Shown here in pieces: positions 1-8,130 of a stretch of 64,000 nucleotides of DNA. Where the stretch lies: positions 1-64,000 of the forward strand of contig NZ_JAKNBL010000007.1 in NCBI RefSeq assembly GCF_022410535.1, read 5' to 3'. Source of the stretch: Pelotomaculum terephthalicicum JT. Its GTDB lineage: Bacteria; Bacillota; Desulfotomaculia; Desulfotomaculales; Pelotomaculaceae. The notes under the pieces are model-generated. The model saw only the letters and a list, made by a program, of their open reading frames with translations, searched no databases and had not been told where the DNA came from. The position numbers and the translations under genes were made by a program. Every line of letters starts with the position of its first letter. Within the stretch, counting starts at the first letter, position 1.

Positions 1-71
1 GATCCGAATTCCCAATTGGATGCGGATTTAAAAAAAATTCCTCTATGGTAAGTAGGAGGAATTCAATAACG

Positions 72-155
72 ATGGTTCAAGCAAAGCCTTGTGCCATCTG
101 CCTCGGCGAATGCCGAGAGGCTATTTATATTAAACGGAGGTTTTTGCATGCATAA
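72..155 (+). CDS. possible 27-residue leader ORF upstream of the flavoprotein gene
   Basis: A short ORF starts at ATG 72 behind GGAGG (55-59, spacing about 12) and ends at TAA 155, overlapping the next gene's start by 8 bases. The peptide carries three cysteines (C-x2-C-x3-C). It resembles no family known to me. The ribosome site could also be fortuitous because it forms one arm of a hairpin (AATTCCTC 36-43 / GAGGAATT 56-63). Low confidence that it is translated. Confidence 0.25.
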   Translation: MVQAKPCAICLGECREAIYIKRRFLHA

Positions 156-1005
156 GGTACTGGGAATTAATTGTTCCGGCAGGCGTTACGGGAACTCAGA
201 CGTCCTGCTGCAGGAAGCGTTATTAAGCGCCCGGGAGTGTGGCATGGAAGTTGAATACCTGCGCCTGTCCGATTATAATATCAAACAGTGCCGCGGTTGC
301 TTGTCCTGCGTATTTACCGGCGGATGTGCCATAAAAGATGATGATATGCCGCTTCTGTGGGACAAAATGAAAACCTCCCACGGTCTTTTGATAGCGGCGC
401 CAACTTATGTTTTCAGTCCGGCAGGCATTGTGAAAATGGTCATCGACAGGGCTTTTATCTGTGCGAAAGACCTAGATGAGGTTTTTAAACGCAACAGGGT
501 CGCGGCAATTATTAGTGTGGCCGGCAACAGCGAGTGGAACCCGCTGGGCGTGGAAATCCTAAATGTCTTACCCCTGGCATACGGATATCGTCCGGTTGAT
601 TATTTGGAGGCATACGCAACAGGCCCTGGAGAAGTTCTGCTTGATGATAGAAACATCAGCGGGGCAAGGCGCCTGGGCATGACTGTCGCTGCCGAACTGC
701 AGGGAAAGAGCAAGAAAAGAAACCCGGAGCCCGGACAATGCCCTGTTTGTTACAGTAAATCATTTCATTTTTCCGGTTCTGGCGAGATGATGTGCTGCAC
801 TTGCGGCATAAATGGGAAAGTATCACTAAAAGAAGGCCAATGGACATTAATAACAAACCCGGAAGATATACAGAACCACTTTTTTTCGTACAAACACCGC
901 CGCGAGCACCTGGACAACTGGATAATTCCATCAAAAGACAAATACCTGGCAAAAAGGGACGCCATAAAAGAACGACTACGCCAATATAAAAAAGCCAAAT
1001 GGTAG
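148..1005 (+). CDS. iron-sulfur flavoprotein / NAD(P)H-dependent FMN reductase family, with C-terminal zinc-ribbon-like tail
   Basis: Flavodoxin-fold protein of 285 residues. The N-terminal half has the FMN-reductase layout: a GINCSGR phosphate-loop region near residue 6 and an APTYVFS segment near 84. The compact cysteine motif C48-x2-C51-x2-C54-x5-C60 is what the archaeal/clostridial Isf family uses for a [4Fe-4S] cluster. The C-terminal 90 residues add CPVC (198-201) and CCTC (216-219), which look like a rubredoxin or zinc-ribbon knuckle; this tail is not usual for the family. The start was moved from 91 to ATG 148 because ACGGAGG lies 7 bases upstream. Probable role: two-electron transfer between reduced carriers and flavin; the physiological partner is unknown. 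Confidence 0.85.
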   Translation: MHKVLGINCSGRRYGNSDVLLQEALLSARECGMEVEYLRLSDYNIKQCRGCLSCVFTGGCAIKDDDMPLLWDKMKTSHGLLIAAPTYVFSPAGIVKMVIDRAFICAKDLDEVFKRNRVAAIISVAGNSEWNPLGVEILNVLPLAYGYRPVDYLEAYATGPGEVLLDDRNISGARRLGMTVAAELQGKSKKRNPEPGQCPVCYSKSFHFSGSGEMMCCTCGINGKVSLKEGQWTLITNPEDIQNHFFSYKHRREHLDNWIIPSKDKYLAKRDAIKERLRQYKKAKW

Positions 1006-1063
1006 CATTATATTTAGTTGGTATATCAAATTCAATATTATTTTTTAGGATCTCCTGTTTATA

Positions 1064-1093
1064 TGGACAAAAGTTTAAATCCAATGGTATAAT
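1064..1093 (+). promoter_or_regulatory. sigma-A promoter of the Asp23 gene
   Basis: TGGACA (1064-1069) and TATAAT (1088-1093) are 18 bp apart, and TG at 1085-1086 makes an extended -10. It lies 36 bp before the start at 1130. Confidence 0.65.
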
Positions 1094-1129
1094 AAGGAAA
1101 ATACCGATAAAATGAGGAGGTTTTTTATA

Positions 1130-1531
1130 ATGGATGACAACGGCAATCATGTTATTATAGACGAGGGTGGTTCCGGCACGATTAAAGTTTCTGAAGATGT
1201 TGTTAAAATAATTGCTGGCTTGGCCGCCACAGAAGTAGAAGGTGTATCCGGAATGAGCGGAGGTCTGGCTGGAGGCATCGCTGAAAAACTGGGCCGCAAG
1301 AATATGTCTAAAGGTGTGAAAGCTGAGGTAGGCGAAAAGGAAGCTACGATTGACATCCATGTTATTGTGGAATACGGATGCCATATTCAAGAAGTCGCCA
1401 GCCAGATCCAAACAAGAGTAAGAAACGCTGTGGAAAGTATGACAGGCTTAAAGGTGTTAAGTGTTAACGTTAACGTACAAGGTGTATCTTTTGGACCAGA
1501 TAATAAAGAGGAAGACGGCAAAATAAAATAA
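1130..1531 (+). CDS. Asp23/Gls24 family envelope stress protein
   Basis: 133-residue protein of the Asp23 (DUF322) family, small cytoplasmic proteins associated with the membrane or cell-wall stress in Firmicutes. Visible family features are the opening IKVSEDVVKIIAGLAATEVEGV segment (about residues 18-39), the glycine-rich SGGLAGGIAEKLG stretch and the closing V-x-V-x-V strand near residue 115. The start is placed at ATG 1130 rather than 1112 because GAGGAGG (1114-1120) sits just upstream of 1130 and inside the longer ORF. The gene stands alone between a promoter and a hairpin and converges with the dehydratase activase gene. Confidence 0.88.
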   Translation: MDDNGNHVIIDEGGSGTIKVSEDVVKIIAGLAATEVEGVSGMSGGLAGGIAEKLGRKNMSKGVKAEVGEKEATIDIHVIVEYGCHIQEVASQIQTRVRNAVESMTGLKVLSVNVNVQGVSFGPDNKEEDGKIK

Positions 1532-1541
1532 AATTGAAGAA

Positions 1542-1562
1542 AGGGTGACCTTTGGTCACCCT
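1542..1562. terminator. hairpin between convergent genes
   Basis: AGGGTGACC (1542-1550), loop TTT, GGTCACCCT (1554-1562): a perfect 9-bp stem between two convergent stop codons. A/T-rich flanks on both sides suggest bidirectional termination, although no pure T tract follows. Confidence 0.6.
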
Positions 1563-1578
1563 CAAATTAATATCCCAC

Positions 1579-2358
1579 TCATTGTTGGCGGGCCCTCTCT
1601 AAGGCGATCATGGCCGCTCCGATTGCACCCGTAAGTTGTGGCTCTTCCGGGATTCTCACAGACTCGCCCAACTCCTTTTCTATCCATCGTACGACACCGA
1701 TATTTTTGGCCACGCCTCCTGTCAAACAGATCTCGCGGCGAATTTCCCTCCGTCTGGCCATTGAAACGACCCGGCCGGCTAAGGCGTGGTGAACGCCTGA
1801 AATAATATCACTTTTGGGGAAACCCTGGGCCACATAAGAAACCACCTCAGATTCTGCAAATACCGTACACGTACTGCTGATGGTAATCTCCTGCCCGGCG
1901 CTAACAGAGAGCGGCCCCATTTCCTCCAAAGGAACCGACAGGGCCATAGCCAACGATTCGATGAAGCGACCCGTTCCAGCCGCACACTTATCATTCATCA
2001 CAAAGTCGGCTACCCGGCCGTTGTTGTCGAGATAGATCACCTTGCTGTCCTGACCGCCGATATCAATAATCGTCCTTACCTGGGGCATCGTCCTAAAGAC
2101 TCCCTTCGCGTGGCAAAAAATCTCAGTGGCCTGGAATGTCGCGAAGGGGATGTAGTTTCTTCCATACCCGGTTGAGACAATATCGCTTATGTCTTCCATC
2201 TTCTTATGTTGTTGTTCTAAAATATGTTGAAGTAAATCTTTTACCGCGCCTAAACTATTAGCTCCTGTTTTTAAAACCCCATGGGAGAGGATTTGGTCCT
2301 CTTCCATGAGTACAATCTTCGCGGCGTTGGAGCCTGCATCAACCCCTGCTACCAGCAT
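1579..2358 (-). CDS. 2-hydroxyacyl-CoA dehydratase activase (HgdC/FldI/BcrAD-type ATPase)
   Basis: 259-residue ATPase of the acetate/sugar kinase-Hsp70-actin fold. It has the phosphate-1 motif around DAGSNAAK (7-14), the IGGQDSK motif (100-106) and LTGGVAKN near 213. Cys125 (in CAAGTG) and Cys164 (in CTVFAES) are the two ligands through which the homodimer holds one [4Fe-4S] cluster in HgdC. In that family ATP hydrolysis drives one low-potential electron into the dehydratase component. Its start overlaps the end of the preceding dehydratase subunit by 20 bases. A single activase, not an AD pair, favours a dehydratase over a class I benzoyl-CoA reductase. Confidence 0.93.
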   Translation of the reverse strand: MLVAGVDAGSNAAKIVLMEEDQILSHGVLKTGANSLGAVKDLLQHILEQQHKKMEDISDIVSTGYGRNYIPFATFQATEIFCHAKGVFRTMPQVRTIIDIGGQDSKVIYLDNNGRVADFVMNDKCAAGTGRFIESLAMALSVPLEEMGPLSVSAGQEITISSTCTVFAESEVVSYVAQGFPKSDIISGVHHALAGRVVSMARRREIRREICLTGGVAKNIGVVRWIEKELGESVRIPEEPQLTGAIGAAMIALERARQQ

Positions 2359-3616
2359 TTCGACGCTCCTCCAGCAATTCTATAAATGCATCCAATTTCA
2401 TCTTCGTGTTACCCTCTGAGTAACCACTGGGGTCTGAATGGTCCGCCTCAATTACCACACTCGGGATGCCCAGCCTCTCAAGAAGCATTTCTTTCAATTC
2501 GTAATACCCTAATGAGTATCGTTTGCAACTCCGGTTGGAATGAAAGACGACTCCATCAATATGGTAGTTCTTTATATCCCTTGCCATGATATCATAACGA
2601 AGCTGCAGGTTCATGTTTAGAAAAACATCTGAAAGGATCTTCTTGGCATAACCCCGATACGGGTCGGTCAGATCGATCCGGCCGCCCCAGACGTATCTAA
2701 GGTAGGTTTCAAAAACGAAAACGGCACCCTTGTTCTCTACGTCGGAGAGCATTTCCAGGTTGTACCAGAGTGGGATGTTTTCGTACAGGAGGCGGTACTT
2801 CTCATTGGGAATCGCTCCAATTTTCTTCCACGTCTTGTATTGGAGTTCTTCCTTCATCTTCTGGTAGAATTTTACCGGAGTTTCAGTTCCCAACATGGCT
2901 ACCAGCGAGAAAACATTACCGCACATCTCCCGGGAGCCAACAGGAGTCGGAACCGCTTCTCCCCTCAGGTCGATAATATCGTGCCAGAGGCCGCCTGCCT
3001 GGTCGGAAAGAGAAAGACAATGGAAGAATTTTTCTTCATTAAATTTCGTGTGGGTAAAGTCCTCCAGTTGTGCGATAATCAGCTTCAGCTGATCTACGAC
3101 GAAATCGACCTGATCTTCACTCGGCTGATTATCCACTGTGCCTTCCAGCATGGGTGCATCCAAAAGAATCATCGGACAGTGATAAACATCCCTGAGCACT
3201 TCCCACCATTTCACCTGGGTGATACAGGGAATCTTTGTCGTCAAAAGAATATCCGGAGGGGTAGGAAGACCGCCAAAGGGCATTTCCGGTTTACCTTTTC
3301 CTTCCCAGAAGACTTCGCCCAGGTTAATCTTCGCGTATGAGCAGAGGTCATGCGAAAATTCTTTTGATTCTGCCATTTGTACTAATGGCAGGGCTATCTT
3401 TGCTGACGCTACGACCGCAGCATAGTTTTCTGGGTAGGCGGGTAGGATGTCAAAGGCATACATAAGTTCTACAGGCGCATTCCCGGAGCAATAGCCAATG
3501 GGCTTTCCTGCCTTCTTTGCTGCATGGATGGTTTCCCAATAATTTCTAAGGATGGTTGAGGCTTCATAAGATGTCTTTAAAGCCCTGCCCTTTTTAGGAC
3601 TGCTCTGATTTCCCAT
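2339..3616 (-). CDS. 2-hydroxyacyl-CoA dehydratase, larger (HgdA/FldB-like) subunit
   Basis: 425-residue member of the HgdA/FldB/BcrB family, which holds a [4Fe-4S] cluster and eliminates water from (R)-2-hydroxyacyl-CoA by a ketyl-radical route. Candidate ligands are Cys43 (in GYCSGNAPVE), Cys92 (in DLCSYAK) and the Cys of HSNRSCKRYS near residue 355, all in family positions. The start is ATG 3616 rather than 3643: AAGGAGG lies 10 bases before it, inside the last codons of the upstream subunit gene, whose stop is only 4 bases away. The substrate cannot be read from sequence; hydroxyglutaryl, phenyllactyl or lactoyl types are all possible. Confidence 0.92.
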   Translation of the reverse strand: MGNQSSPKKGRALKTSYEASTILRNYWETIHAAKKAGKPIGYCSGNAPVELMYAFDILPAYPENYAAVVASAKIALPLVQMAESKEFSHDLCSYAKINLGEVFWEGKGKPEMPFGGLPTPPDILLTTKIPCITQVKWWEVLRDVYHCPMILLDAPMLEGTVDNQPSEDQVDFVVDQLKLIIAQLEDFTHTKFNEEKFFHCLSLSDQAGGLWHDIIDLRGEAVPTPVGSREMCGNVFSLVAMLGTETPVKFYQKMKEELQYKTWKKIGAIPNEKYRLLYENIPLWYNLEMLSDVENKGAVFVFETYLRYVWGGRIDLTDPYRGYAKKILSDVFLNMNLQLRYDIMARDIKNYHIDGVVFHSNRSCKRYSLGYYELKEMLLERLGIPSVVIEADHSDPSGYSEGNTKMKLDAFIELLEERRNAGSRG

Positions 3617-3620
3617 TAGA

Positions 3621-4766
3621 CTATTGACCTCCTTGGACAACATTGATGAAAGTTTGGATCCGGGTACGCAACTGCTCTTGACCGCTTACTCCCAGCTCCG
3701 ATTCGATCCCGAGGGTGGGAATATTCATATCCATTATCTGCTTCCGAAGAAGAGGATAGTCGAAAAGGTGCGGATCGCAATATTTTTCCATGACGAAAAT
3801 CACTCCATGGACATCTCCTTGACGAATGGAGTCAAAAATGAAATCGTGCCGTTCATCGTTTGGCGATTTACAGGGACAAGGAAGTTTCTCAATATAGCGG
3901 TTGGTAATCGCCTTCATGGGGTCTCCTGTTTCTTCTACATTGTCCCAATAATAACGTGTCCCTGTACAGAGGTCATCTGAGATCACAACCCCCCCGAACT
4001 CTTCAACGATTTCCAAAATTCTCAGATCGGTAAGCACGCTTCCCGATACGTGAAACCTAACCTTCGGTTTACTTTTTACTTCTTTTCGTTCGGCAATCTT
4101 CTTGTTCGCTTCTGCGATCATGCTCTTCAATAGTTCGGAGCTGAGCTCTTTCGGCCAGGTCAAACTCGCCAGAACTGCTTCATATGCCTCAACGCTTGAG
4201 ATGATTCCTTCTTCTTTTCTTCTTAGGTTGTATAATTCTTTTAGGAGAGTGCGGTTCTCATTATAGACGCGAATGGAATTGGAGAGTTCTTCTTCTAATA
4301 TAAGCTTCCCAAAGTATTCCTCCACTTGTCTCTTAAACAGACCAAAATCATTACGCATACGATCTTGACTTAAGCCTTGCCTGATCAATATCGGCAGGTC
4401 GAGCAGGCGCAGGAACCCCTTGTCCATGTTCTTCTTCCATATTTCGAAGAGAAGTCTCATCCCGTCACAAGTATTAGGGATCACCATGCCATCCATGTAA
4501 TCTAGTTCTCCCTTTAAACCCATGTCGAGGCCTGCTCTAATCAGTTTGCATACGAAACTCTGAATGTGTGCATCGGCATGTGTGATATTGTCCGTTGTAC
4601 CCAGCAACCGGATGGAGAGTATCCCTGCTGCATGGAGGATTTCCTCTGGCACATAGTTGCAGTAGTGGCCAACGACTTTTCCTCCGTTACTTTTCCATTC
4701 TAATGCCAACTTTTCTTGCTTGGCCTTGAACTCTCGGAAATCAAATCCTTTTCCCATATTTAACAT
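3621..4766 (-). CDS. 2-hydroxyacyl-CoA dehydratase, smaller (HgdB/FldC-like) subunit
   Basis: 381-residue partner subunit of the same family. Cys36 (in HYCNYVPEE), Cys73 (in FVCKLIRAG), the PNTCD segment near 115 and EKYCDPH near 335 are in the places where HgdB-type proteins bind their cluster. Start uncertain: ATG 4766 has AAGGGA 8 bases upstream, and ATG 4757 has AGGG 9 bases upstream. It follows directly on the debris of a truncated SDR gene, so its present ribosome site may have been created by that deletion. It is transcribed with the larger subunit and activase. Confidence 0.92.
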   Translation of the reverse strand: MLNMGKGFDFREFKAKQEKLALEWKSNGGKVVGHYCNYVPEEILHAAGILSIRLLGTTDNITHADAHIQSFVCKLIRAGLDMGLKGELDYMDGMVIPNTCDGMRLLFEIWKKNMDKGFLRLLDLPILIRQGLSQDRMRNDFGLFKRQVEEYFGKLILEEELSNSIRVYNENRTLLKELYNLRRKEEGIISSVEAYEAVLASLTWPKELSSELLKSMIAEANKKIAERKEVKSKPKVRFHVSGSVLTDLRILEIVEEFGGVVISDDLCTGTRYYWDNVEETGDPMKAITNRYIEKLPCPCKSPNDERHDFIFDSIRQGDVHGVIFVMEKYCDPHLFDYPLLRKQIMDMNIPTLGIESELGVSGQEQLRTRIQTFINVVQGGQ

Positions 4767-4789
4767 CCCTATATTCCCTTCTTCTTTTC

Positions 4790-5225
4790 TTGTAGTTGGT
4801 GGAAGCGATATTGACAATATTACCTCCCCCACGAGCAATCATCTCTCTACCTGCCGCCTGGGCCATGAAAAAGGTGCCCTTCAGATTGATGTCCATCACC
4901 CTGTACCGATCCTGCTCCGTCACTTTCTCGGCAGGTTTCCCCAGTGTTAGGCCTGCGTTGTTGATTAAGATATCTATCCCTTGAAATTTTTTCTTTCACC
5001 CGGTTCATCAGTTTCGTTATCTGGAAGACACTGGTAACATCTACTTTGAAGGCTTGAGCTTGGCCTCCCGCTTCCCGCACCAGCCGGGGCTACATCCTCC
5101 GCCCGCTTTTCGTCCATATCCACCACCACGATGGCTGCTCCTGCCCGGGCCAGGGTGAGACTGATTTCTTGCCCGAACCCACCTCCGCCGCCGGTAACAA
5201 TAGACAATTTTTCGCTCAGTTGCAT
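4790..5225 (-). pseudogene. remnant of a short-chain dehydrogenase/reductase (two frameshifts, 3' truncation)
   Basis: Three frames together give the first ~145 residues of an SDR. Frame one has the TGGGGGFG dinucleotide motif and VVVDMDEKRA. After a shift in a C run near 5090, frame two reads EAGGQAQAFKVDVTSV. After a second shift at an A6 run near 4990, frame three reads IDILINNAG, DINLKGTFF and NIVNIAST. The catalytic Y-x3-K half is gone; the frame runs straight into the dehydratase subunit gene. The original start is ATG 5225 with GGAGG 8 bases upstream, one base after the stop of the acyl-CoA ligase gene. The two shifts alone could be sequencing errors, but the missing C-terminal half means the gene is dead. 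Confidence 0.85.
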
Positions 5226-5226
5226 A

Positions 5227-6861
5227 TTACGCACCTCCAGACTCATTCTGTACACAACCAGTTATCAGTTCACGCAGTTTATGTTTCTGTACCTTGCCAC
5301 TGGCCGTCATCGGAAAACTATTGACCACTATCACACGATCAGGGATCTTATAGCGTGCCACCTTTTTTTCCATAAAAGCTACCAATTCCTCCCTGGTAAC
5401 ATCCTCGCAGCCGGCCTTCAGAATGATAAACGCACAACTACGCTCCGTCAATTCCGGATCTGGGTAGCCCACTACGCTTACTTGGGCGATTTTTTCGTGG
5501 GTATAGAGCAGGGACTCAATCTCGTCGGGGTAAATATTGAATCCGCCGCGCACGATCAATTCCTTGAGGCGACCGATGACAGTGATATAACCTCGTTCAT
5601 CCATCACTCCCAAATCACCCACATGTACCCATCCCCAGTCGTCAAAAGCATCTTTCGTCCTTTCCGGGTCCAAGTAATAGCCACGGGCCGTGGCGGAGTG
5701 GCGCATGTAAATTTCACCAACCTGCCCGACATCGACTATCTTTCCGTTGGCACCGACTATTTTTACTTCTGTTCCGCCGTAAGTGGGATAGCCTGAAGTT
5801 CCGCATATGGTTTCTATATCGTCATCCAAATAGTGCTGGGTAGCGTGGCCCGTTTCGGACGTTCCGTAAGTCTGGACAACAGAGCATCCGAACTTTTCTT
5901 TAATATCAATCATCATGTCGGCGGGTACGGCAGCCCCGCCCAGGTAGGCGTTTCGCACTGAGGAAACGTTGAATTCACCAAAGCGAGGGTTTTTGAGCAT
6001 CCTGATAAACTGGGTGGGCACACCTACGGGGGACGTAACCTTGTACTTTTCTATCAATTCCAAGGCATTGACTTCATTGAAGCTATCCGTCAGCACCAGA
6101 GTACCTTTGCTGATGAGCGGGCAAGGCTCCCCATATTGCAAGCCGAATGCGGAAGACAGGGGCAGCATGTTCAGCCATATATCGTCTTCCGTCACCTTGC
6201 GCCGCGCATTGCTGGCGTAGGCCAGCCGGCAAATGTTGTTATGGGTGTGCAGGATGCCCTTGGGCGTGCCGGTTGTACCCGAGGTATAAACTATAGCCGC
6301 CACGTCGTCGGCCTCCACCTGCTGTTGGTTTACATAATTCTCTACCGCTTCCTGCGCGTTGGGATTGTCTTCAATAATCTGCCTATAGGGAATCATGCCT
6401 GGCAAAGCTTCCCCTTTCAAGACTATTACATATTTAAGGTCGGGCAGTTCTTCGCGCAGGCTGTGAATATATTCGGCAAAAGAAAAGCCGCCAAATGCCG
6501 AGACAACAAAGACCGCTTTGGCCCCGCTATGTTTAAGGGTGTTCTTGATTTCAAGCTCCCGAAAATTGATGTGCAACAGTACCTTGACGGCGCCGATCTT
6601 CATGATCGCCTGGCTGGCATATATATACTCCGGATAGTTGGGCATCAGAATGCCTACTCTGTCGCTGTAACCAACACCCAGGCGAAGAAGCGAGGCAGCT
6701 ATGGTGTCAACTTGCGAAGCCAGTTCAGAGTAAGTTATTTGCTTGTCTTCAAAAATGATGGCGGCCTTCCCGCCTACTTCCTTTACCGCCCTGCTCAAGT
6801 ACTCTCCAGTAGTTATTCCCGCCGGTATAACTCCGTCGGTTGACTGGCTATAACTTTTCAC
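5227..6861 (-). CDS. AMP-forming acyl-CoA synthetase (ligase)
   Basis: 544-residue adenylate-forming enzyme that activates a carboxylic acid with ATP and CoA. Motifs in order: A3 P-loop YTSGTTGTPKG (about 192-202), A5 YGTSE near 330, GDLG near 415, GRLKELI near 430 and the catalytic lysine in SGKVQK near 524. Length is normal. The start is GTG 6861 with AGAGGG 8 bases upstream. The gene is followed after one base by the SDR remnant and preceded by a CoA-transferase, so the pathway has two ways to form CoA thioesters. Substrate unknown; the motifs resemble medium-chain or aromatic acid ligases (BaiB, CaiC type). Confidence 0.9.
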   Translation of the reverse strand: MKSYSQSTDGVIPAGITTGEYLSRAVKEVGGKAAIIFEDKQITYSELASQVDTIAASLLRLGVGYSDRVGILMPNYPEYIYASQAIMKIGAVKVLLHINFRELEIKNTLKHSGAKAVFVVSAFGGFSFAEYIHSLREELPDLKYVIVLKGEALPGMIPYRQIIEDNPNAQEAVENYVNQQQVEADDVAAIVYTSGTTGTPKGILHTHNNICRLAYASNARRKVTEDDIWLNMLPLSSAFGLQYGEPCPLISKGTLVLTDSFNEVNALELIEKYKVTSPVGVPTQFIRMLKNPRFGEFNVSSVRNAYLGGAAVPADMMIDIKEKFGCSVVQTYGTSETGHATQHYLDDDIETICGTSGYPTYGGTEVKIVGANGKIVDVGQVGEIYMRHSATARGYYLDPERTKDAFDDWGWVHVGDLGVMDERGYITVIGRLKELIVRGGFNIYPDEIESLLYTHEKIAQVSVVGYPDPELTERSCAFIILKAGCEDVTREELVAFMEKKVARYKIPDRVIVVNSFPMTASGKVQKHKLRELITGCVQNESGGA

Positions 6862-6920
6862 GTTCTATGCCCTCTTTTCATGTAAATTGGTCTTATAAAT
6901 TAACTTAACTCGGTACCTTA

Positions 6921-8105
6921 TTAAACCACTTTTTCCACTTTTAATCTCTTTCTCTCTTCTTCGTCAATGTCTATTGACGCCAGTATCTCCTCGGTATGCT
7001 GGCCAAGAGCAGGCGGTGGATTATTTCCGCCGGCGTCGCTGGAGAAAGAAAATTTCATGGGCATGGCCACTTGAATAACCTCCCCCACCCCGGGCACCTG
7101 CATCATGTAAGTCAAATTTTGGGCCGCCAGATCTGGGTCGGCGAGAGCCTCGGCGATGGACTTGACCGGGGAAAAGCACATGTCGCGCCCTTCAGCCCAT
7201 GCCACCCACTCCTGCTGGGTCTTGCCGGCGAATATCTTCTCCAGGCGGGCAAAAGCATCCGGGTCCTGTGACCGCTTGACAAACTGACTTGATATCAGAT
7301 CGGTCAGAGCCAGCGCCTCGCATAAATTAACCCAGAATTTCTCTTCGATAGCCCCCAAGGCAATAAACCGGTCATCCGCGGTGCGGTAAATATTATAGCA
7401 AAGGCTTTCGCCTGAATGGTCCAGGTCTTTAGCCTCCAGTGGCCTGCCCAGGGCGTGGGACCTGCCTACCAGCAAGGTCATCCAGGAGAATAAGCTAGCG
7501 AATATCGAGATATCGACATACTGCCCCTGGCCCGTCCGCGTCCGGTTCAGCAGCGCCATGGCGATGGCGAGGGCTGTATACATCGTTCCGGCCATGTCCC
7601 CCAAAAACAGGGCTGGTATTTTATTGCCGCACTTGATAGACATGTCCAGGTAACCGCTTTCGGCCAGGAAATTGAGATCATGGCCCGCCTTTTCCCGGTA
7701 AGGGCCGTCCTGACCATAGCCCGTCAAGGCACAATACACCAGGCGCGGGTTTATCTCTTTAAGCCTATCGTAGCCAAGACCCAGGCGGTCCATGACGCCG
7801 GGCCGGTAGTTTTCAACAACCACGTCCGCCGTGCGCGCCAGGTCCATAAATATTTTTTTGCCTTCTTCCTTTTTCAAATTCAAGGTCATGCTCTTCTTAT
7901 TCCGGTTTAGCGCCAGGTAATAGTAACTCTGACCGTTAATGAAAGGGGGGTCCAAGCGGCAGAAATCACCCCGTTCCACCTCTTCGATCTTGATCACTTC
8001 TGCACCCTGGTCAGCCCAGATCTGGGTGCAGAAACCACCTGGCAGATACCTGGTTAAATCCAGAATACGAATCTTGGAAGAAGTATTTTGTCTGTCTCCA
8101 CGCAT
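6921..8105 (-). CDS. class III CoA-transferase (CaiB/BaiF/FldA family)
   Basis: Family III CoA-transferase of about 394 residues. It has the usual N-terminal RILDLTRYLPGGFCTQ-like opening, the VENYRPGVMDRLGLGYDRL segment near 100, and the GHDLNFLAESG motif near 140 whose Asp is the catalytic residue forming the acyl anhydride. Members move CoA between acyl-CoA and a hydroxy or related acid without spending ATP (FldA does so for phenyllactate). The start at ATG 8105 is preferred over 8123 because GGAG lies 8 bases before it. The gene begins 25 bases after the acyl-CoA dehydrogenase gene ends. Confidence 0.92.
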   Translation of the reverse strand: MRGDRQNTSSKIRILDLTRYLPGGFCTQIWADQGAEVIKIEEVERGDFCRLDPPFINGQSYYYLALNRNKKSMTLNLKKEEGKKIFMDLARTADVVVENYRPGVMDRLGLGYDRLKEINPRLVYCALTGYGQDGPYREKAGHDLNFLAESGYLDMSIKCGNKIPALFLGDMAGTMYTALAIAMALLNRTRTGQGQYVDISIFASLFSWMTLLVGRSHALGRPLEAKDLDHSGESLCYNIYRTADDRFIALGAIEEKFWVNLCEALALTDLISSQFVKRSQDPDAFARLEKIFAGKTQQEWVAWAEGRDMCFSPVKSIAEALADPDLAAQNLTYMMQVPGVGEVIQVAMPMKFSFSSDAGGNNPPPALGQHTEEILASIDIDEEERKRLKVEKVV

Positions 8106-8130
8106 ACCTTTTACTCCGATCATTTTATTC

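Noticed and set aside
656-1411. 251-residue antisense reading frame across the flavoprotein and Asp23 genes
   Set aside because: It overlaps two well-supported genes, has no ribosome site and its product has no family features.
4647-4662. TGGCACATAGTTGCAG resembling a sigma-54 promoter on the plus strand
   Set aside because: Spacing is one base short of the GG-GC rule, and it lies inside the dehydratase subunit coding sequence on the antisense strand.
1579-4766. class I benzoyl-CoA reductase
   Set aside because: Only one activase-type subunit and two dehydratase-type subunits are present. BcrABCD needs two distinct ATPase subunits, and no downstream benzoyl-CoA pathway genes are seen.
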